Source: Nocardia sp. SYP-A9097 (GTDB lineage Bacteria; Actinomycetota; Actinomycetes; Mycobacteriales; Mycobacteriaceae). From it: DNA of 64,000 nucleotides. Numbering within the stretch: position 1 is the first letter of the stretch; every line of letters begins with the position of its first letter. Where the stretch lies: positions 186,001-250,000 of the forward strand of contig NZ_WJIC01000007.1 in NCBI RefSeq assembly GCF_009649815.1, written 5' to 3'. The notes beneath the pieces are model-generated. The model did not search any database. It worked only from the letters and a program-made list of their open reading frames with translations, and was not told where the DNA came from. Position numbers and translations under genes: made by a program. This document shows, in pieces, positions 33,632 through 41,441 of the stretch.

Positions 33632-34309
33632 GTGACCAAACCGTTGGAACCGGCCACCGCCGCCGACCCCGCGTATCTACAGCCGCGCACAATGGCACCG
33701 CATCAGGTGCATGACCTGCGCGGCCGGCTCGTTCGCGAATTGCGTTATCCCGCAACAGCTGCCGTGATCTTCACCGGCGTCCCCGGCGCCGGGAAGAGCA
33801 CCGCCCTGCGAAAACTGTTCGGGGACTACCCCGATGCCATCATCCCCGCCCGCAGCCCCGCCGGCGCGGTCCTGGTCGATTCCCAGCAGTCCCGCAAATG
33901 GTGGCAGCGCCACCTGAGCGCGGTCCCCTACCCCCTGCTGCTGCCGGTAGTGCACCTCACGCACTACCTGCGCATTCGCGCCGCATTGACCCGCACGGAC
34001 GGCCCGGTCGTCATCCACGACTGCGGCACCCGCAAATGGGTGCGCCGCCTGGTCACGACCTGGGCCCGCAGCCGAGGCCGCGAGGTCCACGAGATCATGA
34101 TCGACGCACCCGCCGAACTCGCACGCGCAGGCCAGATCTCTCGCGGCCGCACCGTGAGCACCCTCAGCTTCCAATGGCACTGCATGCGCTGGCAACACCT
34201 CGTCGACCGCGCCGGAGCGGGCGTAAAGCCCGACCCCGCCCCCAATTCGGTAGTAATCCTGGACCGCGCCGCAGCAACCGCCCTGACCAAGGTCTCCTTC
34301 ACCGCCTGA
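33632..34309 (+). CDS. P-loop NTPase / small-molecule-kinase-like protein
   Basis: A 225-residue protein with Walker A G-V-P-G-A-G-K-S-T near residue 49 and a Walker-B-like hydrophobic strand P-V-V-I-H-D-C-G near 124. Arg-rich segments follow (R-K-W-V-R-R-L and R-G-R-T-V-S). The size and the spacing of motifs resemble P-loop nucleoside or antibiotic kinases more than AAA ATPases, but no specific family is recognised. It lies 93 bases behind the P450. The GTG at 33632 has GGAGG only 1-2 bases upstream; ATG 33692 would remove a poorly conserved start. A phosphotransferase acting on the cluster product or on its partner is one inference. Confidence 0.62.
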   Translation: MTKPLEPATAADPAYLQPRTMAPHQVHDLRGRLVRELRYPATAAVIFTGVPGAGKSTALRKLFGDYPDAIIPARSPAGAVLVDSQQSRKWWQRHLSAVPYPLLLPVVHLTHYLRIRAALTRTDGPVVIHDCGTRKWVRRLVTTWARSRGREVHEIMIDAPAELARAGQISRGRTVSTLSFQWHCMRWQHLVDRAGAGVKPDPAPNSVVILDRAAATALTKVSFTA

Positions 34310-34381
34310 CTCGCGAGCACACCACGCACAACGAAACCGCCATCCCGGCATGCCCCTTCCGCGATCCCGGCAGGACCCCTT

Positions 34382-34412
34382 CGTCATCCCGGCGCGTGTT
34401 TGGCCGGGATCC
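34382..34412. repeat. Half copy of the palindromic repeat element
   Basis: One arm only, beginning CGTCATCCCGGC and ending GGCCGGGATCC, nearly identical to the left arms at 7202 and 30960. The facing arm is missing; the tetR stop codon begins 2 bases later. A further degraded trace, CATCCCGGCATGC, lies at 34342-34354. Confidence 0.75.
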
Positions 34413-34414
34413 CC

Positions 34415-34978
34415 CTACCGCGGACGAAGTCCGAGGGTGGTGAGGTCGAGTAGGCGTTCCCAGTCACCACTGCCTGCGCGAATCGTGGCCGAGATCGCGC
34501 CGACCAGCATGTAGACGTCCGGCACCGTGCAGTCGGCGCGCACGGTGCCCGCTTCCTGATCGCGGGTGATGACGTCGCCGATGACGACTTCCAGCCGGGT
34601 GCGGGATTCGCCGCGCGGTTCACTACCGGCGGTATGCCGGGCCGATTCTATTGCGGCGGAGAGGGTTTGGTCGGTGGCCAGCAGGGAGCCGACGTGGCGG
34701 AGATAGCGGTCCAAGCCCTGACCCGGCGGGGTCTTGGTAAGGCATTCGGTGCGGGCGAACTCCTCGATCTCCTCGAAGCGCTGTGCGGCGACGGCCTCGA
34801 TGAGGTCGGCCTGGGTCGGGAAGTGGCGGTAGACGGTTCCCATGCCGACTCCGGCGGCGCGCGCTATCTCCGGGAGTTGGACGCGGCTTCCGTTCTCGGC
34901 CAGCAGGATTCGCGCGGTCTCCAGCAGCCGGTCGCGATTGCGGGAGGCGTCGGCCCGGGGTTTGCGGGGGGTTGACAT
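34415..34978 (-). CDS. TetR-family regulator of the adjacent cupin gene
   Basis: A 187-residue TetR repressor. It opens P-R-K-P-R-A-D-A-S-R-N-R-D-R-L-L and has the HTH V-Q-L-P-E-I-A-R-A-A-G-V-G-M-G-T-V-Y-R-H-F-P-T. The tail ends L-G-L-R-P-R immediately next to the half repeat, so the 3' end may have been reset by that element. AAGGAAC lies before the ATG. A 27-bp dyad in the 71-base spacer to the divergent cupin gene is its obvious operator. Confidence 0.85.
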   Translation of the reverse strand: MSTPRKPRADASRNRDRLLETARILLAENGSRVQLPEIARAAGVGMGTVYRHFPTQADLIEAVAAQRFEEIEEFARTECLTKTPPGQGLDRYLRHVGSLLATDQTLSAAIESARHTAGSEPRGESRTRLEVVIGDVITRDQEAGTVRADCTVPDVYMLVGAISATIRAGSGDWERLLDLTTLGLRPR

Positions 34979-35003
34979 GAATGTTCCTTCTCGGGTTTGC
35001 TTT

Positions 35004-35030
35004 AAACGGAGCCGGACTCCGGTTCCGTTT
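35004..35030. promoter_or_regulatory. TetR operator, 27-bp dyad
   Basis: Arms AAACGGAGCCGG and CCGGTTCCGTTT pair with one mismatch around ACT. It lies midway between the divergent TetR and cupin starts, so one dimer could close both promoters. Confidence 0.8.
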
Positions 35031-35049
35031 CACCTGAAAGGGTATCAGC

Positions 35050-35526
35050 ATGTCCCAGAATCGTTTTCTCCTGCTCCAGCCCGGCGAAGTACGGCCGGGT
35101 CGCATCCCGCTGCCGCCGGCCTTCGCGGTCAAGGCGGCGACCGCCGATACCGAGGGCCACTTCTCCATGCTGGAGGTAACCCTCGCGCGCGATATCCCCA
35201 GGCACACCCATCATGTCGCCGACGAGTCGATCTATGTGCTGGACGGCGTGCTCGAGGTCGAATTCGACGATCGCGTCCTGACGGTGACGGCGGGCATGTT
35301 CGTGCTGCTCCCGCACGGGATTCCGCACGCGCTGCGCTGCGGGTCCACCCCGCCGCCGCGACTGCTGCAGATCTCCTCGCCCGGCGGCTGGGAATGCTAT
35401 CTGGAGGATCTCTTCGAGGCCGGGCCGAGCGTGCTCACCAATGGTGCGCTGGACCCGGCGAAGATCAACCCCATTGCCGCGAAGTACGACATTCGATACG
35501 AGGAGACCGCCACGCCGCGGACTTGA
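35050..35526 (+). CDS. Cupin-domain protein
   Basis: A 158-residue single cupin. Motif 1 is seen as P-R-H-T-H-H-V-A-D-E-S-I-Y-V-L-D-G near residue 50 (His-x-His with a later Glu), and motif 2 as L-P-H-G-I-P-H-A-L near 95. Metal ligands are therefore His53, His55, Glu60 and His100, approximately. The pattern resembles quercetin-dioxygenase-like and sugar-binding cupins; no reaction can be assigned. It is divergent from a TetR gene with a strong shared operator and is followed by a terminator hairpin. Confidence 0.78.
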   Translation: MSQNRFLLLQPGEVRPGRIPLPPAFAVKAATADTEGHFSMLEVTLARDIPRHTHHVADESIYVLDGVLEVEFDDRVLTVTAGMFVLLPHGIPHALRCGSTPPPRLLQISSPGGWECYLEDLFEAGPSVLTNGALDPAKINPIAAKYDIRYEETATPRT

Positions 35527-35531
35527 AACGG

Positions 35532-35562
35532 CTGTGCCCCGCACACTCCGGTGCGGGCACAG
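35532..35562. terminator. Bidirectional terminator between cupin and lipid-kinase genes
   Basis: Arms CTGTGCC-C-CGCAC and GTGCGGGCACAG form 12 pairs with one bulged C and loop ACTCCG. It lies between two convergent genes and can serve both. Confidence 0.7.
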
Positions 35563-35593
35563 TCGATTACGCTGCGCGGTAAGCGCTTTCGGA

Positions 35594-36520
35594 TCAGGGT
35601 ACGAGAATGTCCAAGGCGCCCCGGTGCGCGATGAAGGTGGCGGGCAGCTTGCCCGCCGGGTCGCCGTCCGCCGTCGCGGGGGCATCGGGCGCGGTGAGGG
35701 TGAACCGCGCCGCCCGGTACTGGGTGGTGGCCGGATGTTCGATCCGCTTGCCCGCCGACAGTGCGGGCAAGAGCCGCAACAGGTCTCGCCGCGGCATGGC
35801 ACCCACGACGGTGAGGTCCAGCAGTCCGTCGTCGATGACCGCGTCCGGAGTGATGAGCATGCCACCGCCGTAGGTGCGGGTATTGCCGACCGCGACCATG
35901 ATGGCGTCCCGCTCGATCACGGTGCCGTCCGGATGATCGGGCGAGCCGTGCAATTCGATGCGGTACGGCACCGCGAGCTTGCCGACCAACTCCAGCAGCG
36001 CCGCCGCGGTGTAGCGCATCGGCCCCTTCGGCCAGCGCATCTCATTGGCGCGCAGCGTGACTCGCGCGTCGAAGCCGGTACCGGTGACGGTCGCGAACCA
36101 CATGGGCCGGTCGGCGGTCTCGGCCTGTACGGTGCCCAGGTCGATGGTGCGGGTCCGGCCGCGCAGCACCGTATCGACGGCGGCGGCCGTGTCATCGGGA
36201 ATGCCGACCTCGCGGGCCAGATCGTTGCCGGTGCCGCCGGGCACCAGTCCGAGCGGCACCCGGGTGCCGACCAGGGCCTGCAACACCACGCAGGTGAGGC
36301 CGTCACCACCCGCCGCGATCACGGCATCGGGGCGAATCTCCGTATCCGCGAGCGCCTTTCGCAGCCGGTCTTCGGTATCGGCCGCCGAATCGCCGCGAAT
36401 CTCGGTGACCCGCACGCCGCGATCGGTGAACAGGTTGGCGGCGGTGACCGCGACCTGCACGCCCTTGCCGTGACCGGAGAGCGGGTTGGTCACCAGCAGG
36501 ATGGAGTGAATCTCTGTCAC
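35594..36520 (-). CDS. Diacylglycerol-kinase-family lipid kinase
   Basis: A 308-residue DAGK-catalytic-domain protein (DgkB/YegS class), which phosphorylates diacylglycerol or a related lipid at the membrane. N-P-L-S-G-H-G-K-G is near residue 12, and the nucleotide loop A-A-G-G-D-G-L-T near 69 has Leu where most members have Thr (G-G-D-G-T). G-G-T-G-N-D-L-A-R near 95 and Y-G-G-G-M near 217 are as expected. Its start overlaps the stop of the alkyl-DHAP synthase-like gene in ATGA, so the two are co-translated and probably act on related glycerolipids. Confidence 0.85.
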   Translation of the reverse strand: MTEIHSILLVTNPLSGHGKGVQVAVTAANLFTDRGVRVTEIRGDSAADTEDRLRKALADTEIRPDAVIAAGGDGLTCVVLQALVGTRVPLGLVPGGTGNDLAREVGIPDDTAAAVDTVLRGRTRTIDLGTVQAETADRPMWFATVTGTGFDARVTLRANEMRWPKGPMRYTAAALLELVGKLAVPYRIELHGSPDHPDGTVIERDAIMVAVGNTRTYGGGMLITPDAVIDDGLLDLTVVGAMPRRDLLRLLPALSAGKRIEHPATTQYRAARFTLTAPDAPATADGDPAGKLPATFIAHRGALDILVP

Positions 36521-38160
36521 GGAATGAGCTTTCCAGGGTTCATGATTCCGGCAGGGTCCACGGCATTCTTCACCGCGCGCAGCACCTGGACGCCGAGATC
36601 ACCGACTTCGTCGGTCATCCACGGACGGTGGTCCGCGCCGACGGCATGGTGGTGGGTGATGGTGCCGCCCGCCGCGACAATCGCATCGCCGACGGCACGC
36701 TTTGCCTTGGCCCACTGGGCGATCGGGTCGTCGGCCTGTTTGGCCACAATGGTGAAGTAGAGCGACGCACCGGTCTGGTACGTGTGCGAGATATGGCACA
36801 TGACCAGGGCGGGAGCGCCCTGCGCGGTGAGCGAATCCGTCAGCGCGGTGGTGACTTTCGCCTTCAGATTCTCGAGATTCGACCAGTTGGTGGCGGTTTC
36901 GAGGGTCTCGCAGAGAATCCCGGAGTCCAGCAGCGCGTCTCGCAGATACGGTGCGGCGAAGCGGCCGTGCTCCCATTCCCGGGCCGGCTTCTCGCCGAGT
37001 GCGATACCGCCGGCTGCGGTGAGCAGGTCGGCGGCCTCGGTGCCGCGATGCGCGACATGCGCCGGGGTGCCCTCGAAGGTGGTGACGGCCAGGCAGCCGC
37101 CGACGGTCGCACCGCCGATATCGCCGGCGCGGGCCAGGTTCAGCCCGGTCTCGGCCTCATCGGAGAGGCGCATGACGGTGGGGGCCGCGCCCGCCTGGAT
37201 CACCGTGCGCAGCGCGTGCGCGCCGGTGGCGAAGTCGGGGAACGACCAGGCTTGGTAGGCGGTGGTTTCCGGTACCGGGTGCACGCGCAGGGTGACGGCG
37301 GTAATGATGCCGAGGGTGCCCTCCGAGCCGGAGAAGAGTTCCCGCAGATCCGGTCCGGCCGCCGAGGCGGGGGCCCGGCCCAGGTCGAGACTGCCTGCGG
37401 GCGTGGCGATTCGGAGCCGCTGGATCATATCGTCGAAGCGGCCGTAGCCGGCCGAGGCCTGACCCGAGGAGCGGGTGGCGGCGAAGCCGCCGATGGTGGC
37501 GTATTCGAAGCTCTGCGGGAAGTGGCCGAGCGAAAGTCCGTGCTCGGCAAGGAGTTCCTCGGCGCGCGGACCGGTGAGGCCCGCGCCCAGGGTGACGGTG
37601 CCGCTGATCGGATCGACCTCGGTAATGGTGTCGAGGCGGCGCAGGTCCAGGGCGATGACGGTCGCGAAAATGCCTCGGGCCGGGTCCAATCCGCCGACGA
37701 CGCTGGTGCCGCCACCGAAAGGAACCACGGCGATTCCACTGGCACTGCAGTATTCGAGCAGTGCGGTGACCTCGTCATGATCTGCGGGGAAGAGCACGGC
37801 GTCGGGGGCGTCCTGCGGTGCGGTATCGCGGCGGCGCAGCAGATCCGGGGTGCTCTTGCCACCCGCGTGCCGCAGGCGGTCGCGGTGGTCGAGGGAGATA
37901 TTGTCCGTACCGACCACCGCGCCGAGCCCGGCATGCTGTTCCGGGGAGAGGACCGATGTGCGCAACGGCACGTCGCCCTCATCGCGACGGGTCGCCGGTT
38001 CACCGGATACCCCGAATACCTGCGCGAGCAGTCCCCGGATCTGTTCGGGCAGCGGTTTGTGTCCGGACGGGGAGCCCCAGGCGTCCCACACCATACTCGC
38101 GCGGGCCTGCGGCTCGCCCGGGTTTGCCGTGGATGCGGAGGCTGCTCGTGTATCGACCAT
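36517..38160 (-). CDS. FAD-binding oxidase, alkyl-dihydroxyacetonephosphate synthase-like
   Basis: A 547-residue flavoprotein of the VAO/PCMH family. The FAD-binding part has A-V-V-P-F-G-G-G-T-S-V-V near residue 145 and T-I-G-G-F-A-A-T-R-S-S-G-Q near 220; G-S-E-G-T-L-G-I-I-T closes it. The C-terminal histidine triplet H-H-H at about 503-505 matches the triplet needed by alkyl-DHAP synthase, which swaps the acyl chain of acyl-DHAP for a fatty alcohol to make ether lipids. D-lactate or glycolate oxidases lack this triplet. Coupling to a lipid kinase and the nearby glpD fit a glycerolipid role. An operator abuts its start. Confidence 0.8.
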   Translation of the reverse strand: MVDTRAASASTANPGEPQARASMVWDAWGSPSGHKPLPEQIRGLLAQVFGVSGEPATRRDEGDVPLRTSVLSPEQHAGLGAVVGTDNISLDHRDRLRHAGGKSTPDLLRRRDTAPQDAPDAVLFPADHDEVTALLEYCSASGIAVVPFGGGTSVVGGLDPARGIFATVIALDLRRLDTITEVDPISGTVTLGAGLTGPRAEELLAEHGLSLGHFPQSFEYATIGGFAATRSSGQASAGYGRFDDMIQRLRIATPAGSLDLGRAPASAAGPDLRELFSGSEGTLGIITAVTLRVHPVPETTAYQAWSFPDFATGAHALRTVIQAGAAPTVMRLSDEAETGLNLARAGDIGGATVGGCLAVTTFEGTPAHVAHRGTEAADLLTAAGGIALGEKPAREWEHGRFAAPYLRDALLDSGILCETLETATNWSNLENLKAKVTTALTDSLTAQGAPALVMCHISHTYQTGASLYFTIVAKQADDPIAQWAKAKRAVGDAIVAAGGTITHHHAVGADHRPWMTDEVGDLGVQVLRAVKNAVDPAGIMNPGKLIP

Positions 38161-38161
38161 G

Positions 38162-38196
38162 CGTTACAGTCTGACATAGAATGTCAAGCAGTAACG
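38162..38196. promoter_or_regulatory. Operator between the alkyl-DHAP synthase-like and TetR genes
   Basis: A split dyad: CGTTAC and GTAACG outside, TGACAT and ATGTCA inside, around AGA; 13 of 16 arm positions match. It lies directly upstream of the minus-strand ATG at 38160 and covers the ATG at 38181, so the TetR protein cannot begin at 38181. A TATACT-like promoter was not located. Confidence 0.72.
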
Positions 38197-38222
38197 AAAC
38201 CCTCCCAAGGATGGTGGCAATC

Positions 38223-38813
38223 ATGGCCTCGACCGAACCATCCTCCGCCGTCGATCTGGCCATCCTCGACGCGGCGCGCGCCTGCGTGGCCGAGTTCGGG
38301 GTGCGGCGCACCACCCTCACCGAGGTCGCCCGCCGCGCCGGGGTGAGCCGGCCGACCGTGTACCGGCGGTGGGCCGATACCGGATCGCTGGTGGCGGACC
38401 TGCTGGTGCGCGAACTCCGCGAAATCATGGCCGAGGTCATACCCGGGGGCGGCACCGCCCGCGCCCGGCTGGTCGGCGCGATTGTCGGCGGCGGATCCAT
38501 GATGCGACGGAATCCGCTGTTCGCCAAGATCTTCCGCACCGACGCCGATGTCATGCTCACCTATGTCTTCGAACGGCTGGGCCGCAATCAGCGCGCGCTC
38601 ATCGGACTGTTCGCCGAAACCATTCGAGAAGGCCAGCGGGAAGGGTCGATTCGCGACGGGGAGCCCGAACAGCTGGCGGCCATGCTGCTGCTGCTGGCGC
38701 AGTCGGCCGTCCAATCCGCGGGCACGGTCACCGATTTCCTCGACTCCGAGCACCTCGATCTCGAGCTCACCCGCGCCATCGACGGATACCTGGCACCCGA
38801 GGGAAAACCGTAG
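38223..38813 (+). CDS. TetR-family regulator of the glycerolipid locus
   Basis: A 196-residue TetR protein with HTH T-L-T-E-V-A-R-R-A-G-V-S-R-P-T-V-Y-R-R-W-A-D near residues 28-50. I chose ATG 38223 because AAGGA lies 11 bases upstream and earlier in-frame starts fall inside the operator; ATG 38211 is possible. It is divergent from the alkyl-DHAP synthase-like/lipid kinase pair and precedes glpD by 54 bases, so it may control both directions. The ligand could be a long-chain acyl compound, but that is a guess. Confidence 0.82.
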   Translation: MASTEPSSAVDLAILDAARACVAEFGVRRTTLTEVARRAGVSRPTVYRRWADTGSLVADLLVRELREIMAEVIPGGGTARARLVGAIVGGGSMMRRNPLFAKIFRTDADVMLTYVFERLGRNQRALIGLFAETIREGQREGSIRDGEPEQLAAMLLLLAQSAVQSAGTVTDFLDSEHLDLELTRAIDGYLAPEGKP

Positions 38814-38867
38814 CGGCGCACCGTCATCCCGCTCACCCACACTTGCAGCACAGCGAAAGGTCTTCCA

Positions 38868-40412
38868 ATGAACGGCACTTCGGCTCAGCCCAGCTCGGCG
38901 CTCAATGCCGAACGGCGGCAACGTGAATGGGCGGCGCTCGGAGCGGGCGAGACCATCGATGTGCTGGTGATCGGGGGCGGGATCACCGGGGCGGGCGTGG
39001 CGCTGGACGCCGCCTCGCGCGGACTGCGCACCGTGCTGGTGGAGAAGCACGATCTGGCCTTCGGAACCAGCCGGTGGAGCTCCAAACTGGTGCACGGCGG
39101 ACTGCGGTATCTGGCCAGTGGCGGTGTCGGCATCGCACACGAGAGTGCGGTGGAGCGCGATATTCTGCTCACCCGGACCGCACCGCATCTGACTCGGGCA
39201 CTGCCGCAGGTGGTGCCGCTACTGCCGAATATCGGTGTGGCACAGAAGACTCTGGTGCGAATCGGCTTCCTCGCCGGCGATGTGCTGCGCCGGACGGCGG
39301 GCACCTCGGCCTCGGTGCTGCCGCGCTCACGGCGGGTGGCGGCGGCCGAGGCACTGCGGCTCGCGCCGACCGTGCGGCGGGCCGGATTGCGCGGCGGACT
39401 GCTCGCCTGGGACGGGCAGCTCGTCGATGATGCCCGACTGGTGGTGGGCATCGCGCGCACCGCCGCGCTGCACGGGGCATCGATTCTCACCCGGGTCGAG
39501 GCGACCGATGTCACCGGCACCACGGCTCTGCTGACCGACCGGCTCACCGGCGAAACCCGTTCCGTCACAGCGCGTTCGGTGATCAATGCGACCGGGGTCT
39601 GGGCCGATCAGGTCGACCCGAGTATCGAACTGCGGCCCTCGCGCGGCACCCATCTAGTGTTCGATGCCGCGGCCTTCGGGGGACTCACCGCCTCGCTGAC
39701 GGTGCCGATTCCGGGCAGCACCAGCCGCTTCATCTTCGCCTTCCCCGCCGCGCACAATCGCGTCTACCTGGGTCTCACCGATGAGGAAGCTCCCGGGCCC
39801 GTGCCGGATGTCCCGCACGCCACCGAAGCCGAGATCGACTTCCTGCTCGATACCGTGAATACAGTCCTGCGAGAACCCCTCACCCGCAACGATATTCGCG
39901 GCAGCTACGCGGGCCTGCGACCGCTGCTGCGCACCGGCGACGACAGCACCGCCGACATCTCCCGCGAACACGCCGTGCTCACCTCCCCCACCGGCGTGAT
40001 CACCGTGGTCGGCGGCAAACTCACCACCTACCGCAAAATGGCCGAGGACACCGTGGACGCCGCCATCGCGCACGCCCACCTCACCGCATCCCCCTGCCGC
40101 ACCCGCAATCTGCCGCTGATCGGCGCGGTCTCCGGCAAGGCCCGCGACGGCATCGAAGCCCCCAACCGCCTGGTCGAACGCTACGGCAGCGAGGCGACCG
40201 CCATCCTCCAACTGGCCCAGCAGAATCCGGCCCTGGCCGAACCGGTGGCCCCCGGAATCAACGTCACCGCAGCCGAATTCGTCTTCGCCACCACCCACGA
40301 GGGCGCCCTCGACATAGACGACCTCCTGGACCGCCGCACCCGCATCGGCCTCGTCGACTCCGACCGCAAAGCCGCCACCCCCGCCGCCGAGGCCGCCCTC
40401 CCCCACCCCTGA
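38868..40412 (+). CDS. glpD: Glycerol-3-phosphate dehydrogenase, FAD-dependent
   Basis: A 514-residue GlpD that oxidises sn-glycerol-3-phosphate to DHAP and passes electrons to the quinone pool at the membrane. The FAD-binding G-G-G-I-T-G-A-G is near residue 36; S-S-K-L-V-H-G-G-L-R-Y-L, E-R-x-I-L-L and Y-A-G-L-R-P-L are family motifs. A C-terminal domain with A-T-T-H-E-G-A-L-D-I-D-D-L-L-D-R-R-T-R is present. Preceded by AAAGG. It shares the locus with alkyl-DHAP synthase-like and lipid-kinase genes that would use DHAP- or glycerol-derived lipids. Actinomycetes often have a second copy (GlpD1/GlpD2). Confidence 0.93.
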   Translation: MNGTSAQPSSALNAERRQREWAALGAGETIDVLVIGGGITGAGVALDAASRGLRTVLVEKHDLAFGTSRWSSKLVHGGLRYLASGGVGIAHESAVERDILLTRTAPHLTRALPQVVPLLPNIGVAQKTLVRIGFLAGDVLRRTAGTSASVLPRSRRVAAAEALRLAPTVRRAGLRGGLLAWDGQLVDDARLVVGIARTAALHGASILTRVEATDVTGTTALLTDRLTGETRSVTARSVINATGVWADQVDPSIELRPSRGTHLVFDAAAFGGLTASLTVPIPGSTSRFIFAFPAAHNRVYLGLTDEEAPGPVPDVPHATEAEIDFLLDTVNTVLREPLTRNDIRGSYAGLRPLLRTGDDSTADISREHAVLTSPTGVITVVGGKLTTYRKMAEDTVDAAIAHAHLTASPCRTRNLPLIGAVSGKARDGIEAPNRLVERYGSEATAILQLAQQNPALAEPVAPGINVTAAEFVFATTHEGALDIDDLLDRRTRIGLVDSDRKAATPAAEAALPHP

Positions 40413-40416
40413 CCCA

Positions 40417-40480
40417 AGATCAACGGGACCTGACGCAGGCATCGGCCGGAGAACGGCCCGCCCGCAGGTCCCGTTGATCT
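40417..40480. terminator. Bidirectional terminator after glpD
   Basis: Perfect 16-base arms, AGATCAACGGGACCTG and its complement, enclose 32 bases that contain a second small hairpin (GGCC-GGAGAAC-GGCC). It begins 5 bases after the glpD stop and lies 16 bases before the end of the convergent secreted-protein gene. Confidence 0.85.
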
Positions 40481-40495
40481 CGAATTCGAGCGCGT

Positions 40496-41014
40496 TCAGA
40501 AGAAGACGCCGCAGCCGGAGCCGGTGGGCAGACCGGTGCCCACGGTGAGGTCCAGCCACGGGATGACGTCCTCGCCGGGCATGCTGTGCTGGATTATCGT
40601 GATGCGGTGCGCACCCGGAGTCGCGGGCGTCCAACGCCCGATAGCGAGCCTGCCGGATGGTTTGGCCACCGCGAACTGGATGCCGTTGTCATAGAAGACA
40701 ACCGGCGTCGACGGATCATCCACATACCCGTTGATCGCATAACTACACCCGGTGCCGTAATTGGTCCCCAAACCGAAACTCTGCCCGGGTTCCGCCCCGA
40801 CCTGGGTACCCGTGGCCCCGGCGGGCGCGGCGAGCCCGGTAAACGCAGCCGCAACCGCCAGCACAGCGAGGGCCGCGGCAGATGCGGAGCGAGCGCCGCC
40901 GGTCACCGACCTGGCTGAGCCACCCGCCGATCCGACCGCAGCCCCACATGAAGCGGGAGTGCTCGCTGCTGCCACCGGGCGGATAGCGCGCCAGTTCCTG
41001 GTAATCGTGGCCAT
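40496..41014 (-). CDS. Small secreted protein
   Basis: A 172-residue exported protein. The ATG at 41014 follows GAGG by about 8 bases; earlier starts would add Arg-rich sequence. An unusually long N-region (about 40 residues) precedes the hydrophobic core A-L-A-V-L-A-V-A-A-A-F-T-G-L, and cleavage is expected at A-P-A-G-A-T-G. The mature part, about 100 residues, is beta-rich with C-S-Y and a C-terminal S-G-C-G-V-F-F, likely one disulfide; the repeated hydrophobic pattern suggests an immunoglobulin-like fold. No family is recognised. Confidence 0.7.
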   Translation of the reverse strand: MATITRNWRAIRPVAAASTPASCGAAVGSAGGSARSVTGGARSASAAALAVLAVAAAFTGLAAPAGATGTQVGAEPGQSFGLGTNYGTGCSYAINGYVDDPSTPVVFYDNGIQFAVAKPSGRLAIGRWTPATPGAHRITIIQHSMPGEDVIPWLDLTVGTGLPTGSGCGVFF

Positions 41015-41441
41015 AGGTTCGGTCCTCATCGGGTATGCCGGAGCCGGATGCCCCGGCACGATCCCCCGATCCTCGCGCGCCGGACCGGACTGCGCCGAGT
41101 ATTGCCACAAATCTGGCGAGTCCCTATCCCACAAACAGTCTCGTCGTCGACCCATGCGGGGCGGACGGACGCGGCCCACACGGTCCGCGGCGGGATCGAG
41201 CGCGGCGGACGATCCGGTGATGCCCGACGGTTCAGCGCGGCCCGACGGTTCGGCGCGGCCGGCGATTCAGCGCGGCCAGGCGATTCGGCACGGTCGGCGA
41301 TTCAGCGCGGCCAGGCGATTCGGCGCGGTCGGCGGGTTCGACCTCGGCGGACCGGTTGGCACAATTCGCGACGGCTGCGCGGAGGGTGCGAAGGGTCCTA
41401 TGCTGGGCACGATATTGGCGGGCGCCGGATAGGAGGCCCGA
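41015..41441. other. Gap with tandem repeats, upstream of secreted-protein and FHA genes
   Basis: This divergent gap should hold two promoters. No gene is supported, although frames stay open because of the GC content. It contains six 17-18-base tandem units (41226-41331). GGAGG at 41431-41435 is the FHA gene's ribosome site. Confidence 0.45.
41226..41331. repeat. Six tandem 17-18-bp units
   Basis: Units begin GACGGTTC or GCGATTC and continue with AGCGCGGCC or GGCGCGGTC; alternate units match best, giving a period of about 35 bases. The array is contiguous, without spacers. It sits 110 bases upstream of the FHA protein gene. Confidence 0.75.

Noticed and set aside
29807..34309. Complete aminoglycoside gene cluster
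   Set aside because: No glycosyltransferase, second aminotransferase, deacetylase, radical-SAM dehydrogenase or recognised resistance gene lies nearby; only the first two steps are supported.
41226..41331. CRISPR array
   Set aside because: Units are contiguous with no unique spacers, and no cas gene is present. The 63-bp repeats at 47039-47518 are coding and were rejected for the same reason.
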